Shown here in pieces: positions 55,401 to 64,000 of a stretch of DNA of 64,000 nucleotides. The notes beneath the pieces are model-generated. The model saw nothing but the letters and a program-made list of their open reading frames with translations, was not told where the DNA came from and ran no database searches. The stretch spans positions 248,001 through 312,000 of the forward strand of contig JAQGBZ010000020.1 in the NCBI GenBank assembly GCA_034687125.1, read 5' to 3'. Each line of letters starts with the position of its first letter. Position 1 is the stretch's first letter. This DNA comes from Neelides folsomi (taxonomy: Eukaryota > Arthropoda > Collembola > Neelipleona > Neelidae). The position numbers and the translations under genes are program-made.

Positions 55401-57257
55401 GCCGAAGACCCTTCAAGGCCCCCCCGTAGGAATAAGAACAAAAGAAGGAGTCTTCAATTTATGACACATTTTTCAAATACAAACAAATGACAAATCATAA
55501 AGGGCTTAAACGTAGAATTTAACACAAATTAACAACAAAAAATTTTTTTAAAGTTAATTGTACAAATCCGTTTATTTTAATTATAATTAACTTTATTTTT
55601 AAATTAACGATTAATATTTTTAGTTAAGTCCTGTTGGATAAATGATCTTTGTAGAATTAACGGTAAATAAAGATCTCAAAATTCCCATCCCATGAAGCGT
55701 AATTTGTGAATTATTTGAAATTGTTCATATAAGGTTCTGTCCATTGGAGTGAGTTGACTAATTGCGGGATTTGAAAGCCCCTCGAAAAGGTAATTGTGAA
55801 TAAAGGGAGGAAACTCAGAGGTGCGGAACGTCGGAGTTGTCCTATAAGGAATCACAAATAATTAAAGGATCTTCATTTCTTCACTCCTTGCATAACTCAC
55901 CTTTTTTTCATCCTCCCAGAAGGTCTAAAAAGAAATGAGAAAAACCTCCATAGCTTTTTATTGCGCATTCCCCTTAAGCTCATAATTTCAACAGGTATTT
56001 TGTGAAGTTTAAATCCTTTAAATCTTTTATCACATTTAATCTCATATTAGAAATAAAAATATAATCTCATATTAGATACATGATAGAAAATATTCCAAAT
56101 CTATTAAATTCTAATAGCCATTAAATTAATATTAAAGTAATAAAATTTAATTCCTATTGGCGGAATTAAATCAGTTAAATGGAATAATCGGATTGAAGAA
56201 ATAAATACAGTAAATACTGTAATTGTAATATCAATTACATAATAAGCATTTATTTATTTATGACATTTATAAGAAGTTGTAAAGGTGAATTTGTGAATAG
56301 AATATATAATGAAAAGATCCTTGGTGTAAATTGAGGATTCCCCCAAATTGTTTTGTTTTTCTAATTGTCCGAGTTGTTCGTGATGGTCGTGGCCGAAGGG
56401 AGCGAATTAAACTTTTGTTCAATTGAAGAATGTTGTTCGGACATGACAACATTCCTCGGTATTCCTTGGGACATTCTCCCATTTGGAAATAATGTTAATA
56501 ATAATGTAAATAAATACCCGATGACGCGATGAGGTTTTTGAAATGTCATTAAGAAATTTCACAAATCATCCTTCGCCATTTCGAGAGCTAACACAAATAA
56601 TCTTACAAGAAAGAAATCTTGTAAGAAATCCTATAAGAAAGAAGTCTTGTAAGAAAGCTTTGTACAAATAACAATAATAATAATAATAATCCTATAATGA
56701 ATTTCTATGAATTATTTGATTAAACATTTTTAATTTGCCAATTCTCCAAACCTGTAATTGACAAATGAATAATTTGGAAAATTGTTCGAAATCTTTTGTG
56801 TTCTTTGATGGAAATTATATAAAGAAATAATATATGGATTTATATAAGGAAATTGTAGAAAGTTGTAGATTTAAAATTATAGTTGTTTGGGTGTAAGGCG
56901 TGTAAAATTCGTTAGTATTTTAGTTGAAATTGTTAGAAGTTTCTAAGAAATTCCATTTTGGTATTTGTAAAGTCTTTTTAATTTTGAGTTTGGGATTGGC
57001 ATGAGGCGGAGTTTTGAGGATCAAAGGACCGCCGCTGTTTATCTTCGACTTCTCTTCTTAGGAACCAGAGGCGCCGATGAACAATACAGATTAATTATAT
57101 GCCCTTTCAAAACCAACCATATAATTTGTGAGACCAACAGATCCGCTATCAGACAATCTGGAAAATGATGAGAGCGTGAGGAGAAGAAACAACAAAATCA
57201 TCCTCCAATGACTCCCACACTTCATTCTTTTATTACCCTCTTTATTAACATACTAAG
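52497..57257. other. Intergenic DNA downstream of Dfd
   Basis: Plain AT-rich to about 53450, then islands return (switches near 54165, 54720 and 55370). No Hox3, pb or mir-993 is recognised. Short AAT repeats occur near 56680. Confidence 0.45.
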
Positions 57258-57437
57258 ACCATCCGAATTTTATACTAAATCCTGCCAATTTAGACTAAAA
57301 TCAGCCCATTTAGACTAAAAACCGCCAATTTAGACTAAAATTAACCTATTTAGGCCAAAAACAGCGAACTTAGGCTAAAACCGGCCATTTAGGCTAAAAG
57401 AGCGAATTTAGACTAAATGATGCGAAATTAGACTAGA
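57258..57437. repeat. 20-bp satellite-like tandem repeat, about eight to nine copies
   Basis: Units of 19-20 bp share CCAATTTAGACTAAAA or diverged forms (CCATTTAGGCTAAAA, GCGAATTTAGACTAAA). The first three full units are most alike and the array decays to the right. Confidence 0.85.
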
Positions 57438-60400
57438 TAGTTAGACTTCATTAATTAAATGATGTTACTATAAACGTTAATTTTCAATTGTAATTAGCTA
57501 AAACAAGCGACAGCATATAGAAGACTATAGGAGGCGAGAACAAGCTACAGAGAGCTAATTTTGAAATTCATCTAAATATTCTAAGTTGTTCCTTAAATCC
57601 TCTTTGTGTTTTTAATTTCCAATGACAGAAGCTGAGTGAAAGTTGACAAATGGAGAACTGTCATTGTTGGGGTGATGGGGAAATTAAAGTCGTGATTTTG
57701 CATCAAATTCCATCTTTTCCCTCATCTTGGAAATTAAGATTTCCAAGTTTGAGGATTAGGCGGGGGAATTTAAATATATTTGATCAAATTTTGTCCTTTC
57801 CGAAACGTGCGAGGGAATGCGGAGTGATGTTTATGCTTTTGGATTTTCTGTCGTTTGTATCGTCGAGTTTCCTCTTTGTGCCGGAGTTTTGGGAAGGATG
57901 AAAGTTATCACATTAATCTTCCACTCGTTTCGCCACATCTTGACGGCTTCCTCCAAAATGGCATATGAAAGGGATGGAATAAATTCACCATTAGACCCTT
58001 CATTATTTAACTCTTTTCCCTCCACCCAAATCCTCACGATATTGAGAATTAATACAAGGATTACTTTGCCCTTAATTCAATTTAAAACTTTTTAATTCTT
58101 TTTAAACTTTCCCTCACTTTTTAAACTTCATTTTCATTCTACCGTTATAAATACGGTTATAATAAATTTAGTTAGTTAAATTAAAATATTTAAATAAATA
58201 TCAGTACATAATCTATAAAGATATAATCCAAAAATAAGGGAAAAATATAGAAAAATGTTATAAATCGAAAGGAAATATTATAGTTATAGCCAAGTTGTAG
58301 CAAAAGGGGAAAGTACTATAAAACTGTTCATAAAGTTATTAAACTCTGTGACTGTATGTGAATTTTGATGGACATTTTGTTTTTGAGGGTCGAAGGCGCG
58401 GTGTTCAGAATTTTAATGGTTTTTGAAAAAGGGGGCGAGTTTTGGCTGTCAGATCTTTTTTCTCCGGACGACCCAAACTTCGCATCATTCGTCATTCTCG
58501 CTCGAGAGGTTTCATTTCTTTGACTGGGGTTTGAAGGTGTAGTCTGGCGGCCCATTATCAACTTCGCCCGAACCATGTGGAACAAAGACCAAAGGGAAGT
58601 CACAGCCAAACCCGGACCAGAATAGAAACCCGCTAGGCTCACATTTCAACTTCCTCCAACACAAATACTAAAAACAGACGACTAGAAAACCTAAAACAAA
58701 ACCACACACCCCCACTAAACTAAAGACCAAAAATCAAAGACATAAAAGCCAAAAGCTTAAAAATTAAATATTCATACAATATATTTTAAAAACAAAATAA
58801 AATAAATATATTTAATAAATATAAATTTAGTTACTTGAAAGTGTCAAAAACCTATGAATATTCTTTAAAAGTGATCATTTGAGAATTAGCACATTTTTTG
58901 TATCTAAAAGTGAAATTGTGAATTGATGAAAAGAAGATGATAATATATTGGATATATGGTATATGATATACTTATTGGATATTGTATGTATGGCATTTGT
59001 AGCATATGGATTTTCTATGTTTTAGCATGGTCTTCGTAATAAAGTGAAATGACCTTAGATTTTGTTAAGAGAGTGGGTGGGTCTATGAAGGAGGGTGCGA
59101 GTGAATCACGTCATTCAGCCCAACAGCATCAATCATCCATTGTGAATGAGAGAACCATTCGCATATTGGTTCCTTGCCGACGAAGCTAGAGGATTAGCGA
59201 CCAAAAGAGAACCCTTTTTATCCAAGACGCGCGACGAGGGTTCAATTCCGCCTTGTTATCATCCTCCTTTCTCTTACAGCTTCGGATCATCTCCCTCCTC
59301 CATATAATTCTCATATAATTCCCCCCATCCATCTCACCCGAATCTCCTACAAAGTCCAAAACTCTAAGAGAACTCCATTGGGATGAATAGACCTATGAAT
59401 AGACCTATGAGGATATCCATCGTAATACATTCAATATATTGATATATTCACTTTATAGAATATATTCACTACTAGAATATGAGTATGATACAGATGTATG
59501 ATATATGAGTAAAATGTACTGAAAGTAAGGATGATAGTAATGGAGAGTATTTGTGGAGTGCGAAAGAGTTGCGAAGGGTCGCAGCAGGGTGGCGGGAATG
59601 AGCCGGCGGGCCAAGGGGTGCTTATTTGTGTCACTGGATTATTCCATAGTCTGATTAATGGATTCTCGATCCTGCCACTGTTGTTGGAGCTCAAAGAACC
59701 CCCAGCGCACAAAGGAGGAACTCAGGTTGAGAGCGAAGGCTCTTGGACAATATCTGTCACTCAACCGCCCCATCCCAACCAACTCAAAAGACACTTTCAC
59801 GCATTCAATACACACACAACCTGACTTCAAAATCTCAGCCCTTTTTAATTCAAAACATCAGTCACAAAATACATTTTTCACTTCTTTCAATCCTCAATAC
59901 TTTTTCTTTTTTATAACTTTTTCAAATTCACTTCACTTCATTTTAGTTTTTAAAAATTAAAAATAGAGAAAATTGTATTAAATCCGATGTTTAAAATATT
60001 AAAATAATATTAAGGAAGTTATTTAGATATAAGAGTCAAAGTTCTGAATGATTTGTGTGTATTTGATTCTGGATTTGTAATTGTAATCTGAATGTCATGT
60101 TCATTGAGTTGTATTCCAATTGTGTGTTTTGTTCATTATTGGTTGTGGCGAAGACAGTTATGATTTTCTCGTTCCTTCTGTATGACTCGGAGTGATTTGG
60201 CAGAAGAATCAACAGAGGAATCAATTGAAAAACAGTAGTGGTGAATGCAGGGCTTTTTTAAACCTCCGGGCGACGCTCCATGTGAGATCTTCAAAGATGA
60301 TCAAAGATTTTCCCTCAGTCGCTCCACGTCGCCTCTTGAGACGGAGAGAGAAAAAATTGGGAATTGAATTCCAATTTGATCAAACTCCGCCTACCGCCAT

Positions 60401-63400
60401 TATCCGAGAGATTCGCTTTAAACGGCCCACCAAAATCTCATTCAATAAATCCATGCGGGAGATTCGAATAATGTCAAAATGAATTTGAGAATTGGACTTG
60501 CCCAGATTTTAACTGCTTTTGCCATTTCATAAATAAGGAAATGTGTGGGAGATCACAAGGAAATTGTGATTTGCTCCATGAAGGAATTCATAAATTACTA
60601 TTCATAACATTCATAAAGAGGAGAAATATTGAAATTCCCTCTGGAAATCAGGAAAATCGCGACGCCTTCCCAATTTCATAAACAATTTGTCAGGGACGGA
60701 TTTATCCATTCCTTTTTATTCCCCATTCAAATTCATTGAAATTCATTGAAATTCAAAGCCAAATTCTGAACAAAATTCTGAATAATATTCATGTACATTT
60801 TTTAATGTTTAAAACTCAATTTTTCAAATTGTGAATTTTATTCAATAACTCAATTTTATTTCAATATCAGATTTCTTTTGTAAAAGAAGTTCTAAATGTT
60901 GCTATTTATTTCAATATGGATCCGATATCGGTTATAGCTTCTTATAACAAAACAATATATGTAATGTATCCATATTAGGATATTAGATTGATCTTATACA
61001 AACTTATACTGATTAGGTATATTATATAGTTTCTGTATTTGTTATATGATTTCATTGTAAATTGTTTTATGGTTTAACTCTGGATGAATTTAAGATTTCC
61101 GATCAGTCAATTTTTTGTGTAAGGAAGCGGAAGGGCGTAGTGAAAGTGAGATTGTGAGATTTCTTCCCTTTCTCCCGTGTGGATTTGAGACGTTGTGAGG
61201 AGCAATAAAAGCGGACCATAACTCTTGATTATGTGAAATTTGATGGTTTCACGGTTGGGAATTTTCCCCGCTCAGCCGCTCCTTTGTCTTCAATTCAACC
61301 ACCCGTGACAAGAACCAAGCCAAGACCAAAAATCATTTATACAAAGACAGTCTTTGACCATTCCCATTATGAATATCAAAACGAAGAAATTTATTTTAAT
61401 AAGAAATAATTAAATCCTAATTAATGTTTTTTATAATAAATAAGAAAACCAGGATTTTCTTTAAGACTAATTAAATTTTTTATCTTTATTAAATTATTAA
61501 ATGCTGTTTTAATTTATTAAATTTAATTTATATTGTGTTGGACTATGGTGAACTGAATATAATAAGTAAAATGTTTAATTTAAAGAACTTTGATGAAAAG
61601 AATGAAGGGATTTTTGTGAAAGGTTTTTGGGTCTTTTGGAATTTTCCTCTTCATTCATCATGGTCATGGGAAGAAGGCGGAGGTTGGTGGGAAAATCGAC
61701 ATGTCTTGTCCATTTTGACGTCCTCGTTTGATTTCCACTCCCCGGTGTTTTCCTCCCCAATCCCTCTTTGCATTCTTCCTGGGTTGGTTAGATGTAAATG
61801 GACAGGACTTTCCTCTTCCAATCTAATGGAGATAATCGGGGAAAAGTCGATTTTTCCCTTCACACGCCGCTGGAGCTGGCGAGTTTCGAGTTTGTGAGCT
61901 GGAGCGGAGCTGGGCAGGGCGGGAGACAGGCGGGCAGATTTCCCAAACTCCGAGTCTTAAGGAGTGAAGTGGGAAAAAAGTAACAACTTGAGCAGAATAA
62001 TTCAGCCATCACCGGGGACACACAACGATTAATCTTTGTCCATTTCTAGCACTTTATGAGAAAATTTTCCCCTCACCTCGACTGCCCCAGCCGCCGCACT
62101 TCTCACAACAAAATCCCATCACCCGGTTTAATTAAAAACACACTCAAACCAATACGACCACTAGACTTATACATTCAATATTACTCAATTCAAACAAATT
62201 CAATCCAATTATTATATTAAAATTGGTAATTAAATTAATTAAAATAATTTTTATTTATTCTAAATAACCATTAATAAAATATTTAAAATATGAATAAATA
62301 TGAAAATAAAAAAATTATATGGATATGAAAATGATATTAAAATGAACATTGGTGTTTGAAATATTTTTCTAAAGATGAGAACCGAGTTGATCATTTTATC
62401 CTTTTCATGTTGTTTGAAGGGGAGGTTGAGTCAGCAGAAAGAAGAATCAACAAGGTAATTTTGGTTTGTGGGAGCCGACAGAGCCGGTGGAGTGCACGAC
62501 TCGTCCTCAATAGCCAAACTAATTTTATTACTCTCCAAGAATCACCCACCTTGTTCGCAATTACCACACCACTCAATTACAAAATTCCGATTGCCGACAA
62601 TGGGAAGATCATTTGGCCCAAAGCAAGCCAACTTTAAGATCTTCATTCAAACCTTCTCAATTCAAAACTCCTCAATTCAAAACTCTTCAAATGAGGGTTC
62701 AATTAAACATTCTCATTTAAATCCACCTTAGAAGTTGTTTGACTGGGAGATGGGAATTCACTTGCGAATGGGATTCGTTTTTTTCCGCTAAAAGGGACAT
62801 GAAGACATTTCTAAGACATTGGCCGACATGATGGTGTTCTTTTCGACGGCTCTCAATGTCCAACTCACTCGCAAAAACCTTTGTAGAAGATCTCTTTTCC
62901 CCTCACTTTTTTATGTCACACTCATTTTTCTTCAACATTCATCTTCATCATCAAACTCCCCCCACTCAACTCTTTGACAATACCAATTATTATTAACTTA
63001 CATCTCACAAAATACATTCACACAGCTAAATTTTTCTATTTTAATTTAATTCATTTATTTTTATTATTTTATTATAATATTTTATTTTGAACGGTTTCAT
63101 TTAACGAATTTACAGTCGAATATTTTTATGCATGATTAATGAGAAAATGAAACTTGTACTAAAGCTTAATACTGATATAATTCAAAAAATTAAATTATTT
63201 CTTTGAATAAAAGCAATAATGTTAAAAATATAATTTAATAAACTTCAATTTGACATAATTGTTTGAAAAGTAGTGAGATTTCAAATTAAATGACTTTTAG
63301 ATAAATAAAAGTTGAAGAATTTAGGAAAAAATAACACGAGAAAATAATTTCTTCTAATTTTGTTGATATTGAATTTTAAATGTAAAATGATGAAATATTG

Positions 63401-64000
63401 ATGAAAAAGACACGATTTTTTCATTTTCAATTTCACAGTTCTTTTCGAAAAATAGGAAGATTGGAAATTAAAAATCATTTTTTTGGTCAACAAAACGTGC
63501 AAAATTCAGATATGATTCAAGTTTTGCATTAAACCTTTTAATAAAGTAAGAATTTATAATTAATATAAAATAAAATAATTAAACAATTTATTTCCCGCTA
63601 TTGTAAAATAAAGCTTAACGCCTTATAATAAGAATATATAAAGTTTATATGTCTAATATTTAGAATTGTATTGAAGTAGATCATAAAACTTGTCATTAGT
63701 GATATTTAAGGAAAAATGATCATGTATGCGTAATAAAATAAAATATGAAAATTGTAGTTAAAAAGCCACTGCTTGATTTTCTCTTCTTATTTTGCTGTGT
63801 GTGTTGGATGTGTGGAGTTGATGAAAGTTTGATCGAAGGAGTTGATGAGGGTTTGCGAAAAGAAGATAAATACTTGGAATTCCCCCATGGGACTCGAAGA
63901 TGAGAGATGGGATAATCGAGAGAATAAAAAAATAAGAAGAACATTTCCCCCCATCAACCTTTTATCATGATTTATTCCCCTCCCGAGACTCTTAATTTAT
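57438..64000. other. Intergenic DNA with skew-switch islands, right end of window
   Basis: Islands are regular here, with switches near 57930, 58480, 59190, 59740, 60300, 61270, 61980 and 62490. In 59521-59640 I counted 49 G and 14 C, and in 59761-59880 6 G and 40 C. The final 63000-63750 is plain AT-rich. No gene or RNA gene is recognised. Confidence 0.5.
59520..59900. other. G-to-C skew-switch island
   Basis: The left arm (GGGTGGCGGGAATGAG) has G:C of 49:14 and the right arm (CCCCATCCCAACCAACTC) has 6:40 by hand count. It shows that the same architecture continues beyond Dfd, more than 50 kb from the first units. Confidence 0.7.

Noticed and set aside
52278..64000. Expected Hox3/zen, proboscipedia or mir-993 downstream of Dfd
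   Set aside because: I looked for homeobox codons and the mir-993 mature sequence and found none. They are probably beyond the window or moved.

Overview
This is AT-rich metazoan DNA from an arthropod Hox cluster. The left end carries the homeobox exon of Sex combs reduced (Scr). Near the right end is a complete two-exon Deformed (Dfd). The microRNA mir-10 lies between them. Both Hox genes are on the + strand with Dfd downstream of Scr, the usual collinear order. Class-specific residues make both identifications secure. The Dfd homeodomain has Phe at position 22 (HFN) where insects usually have Tyr, and several positions differ from flies, so a non-insect arthropod (crustacean or chelicerate) is my weak guess.

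Layout: 1-5876 is non-coding and lies inside a large Scr intron; exon 1 is outside the window. 5877-6301 is the Scr homeobox exon, with an in-frame UGA followed by 35 more open codons. 6302-14349 is AT-rich non-coding DNA with a small hairpin transposon-like element. 14350-25249 is a compact block of six non-Hox genes: two secreted C-type lectin-domain genes (-), an EFHC1-like DM10 protein (-), a small single-pass membrane protein (+), the stress kinase JNK (-), and a small secreted peptide precursor (-). 25250-41904 is non-coding and contains mir-10. 41905-44255 is a five-exon gene of unknown family (-). 44256-49571 is non-coding and contains an 831-bp foldback element with 8-bp target duplications. 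49572-52277 is Dfd. 52278-64000 is non-coding; I see no Hox3 or pb exon there.

The exon models were assembled by hand from splice sites. Every intron junction keeps phase and every model totals a multiple of three.

The intergenic DNA has an unusual structure. It is tiled by units of roughly 0.4-1 kb. In each unit a G/T-rich left arm switches sharply to an A/C-rich right arm, with AT-rich spacers between units. Three hand-counted units give G:C of 46:6 then 13:33, 41:7 then 16:38, and 49:14 then 6:40. The pattern recurs dozens of times between and beside the Hox genes and is absent from the gene block at 14.3-25.3 kb. No known feature class explains it, and I regard it, together with the Scr extension and the invasion of the Scr-Dfd interval by JNK and other genes, as the most interesting content of the window.
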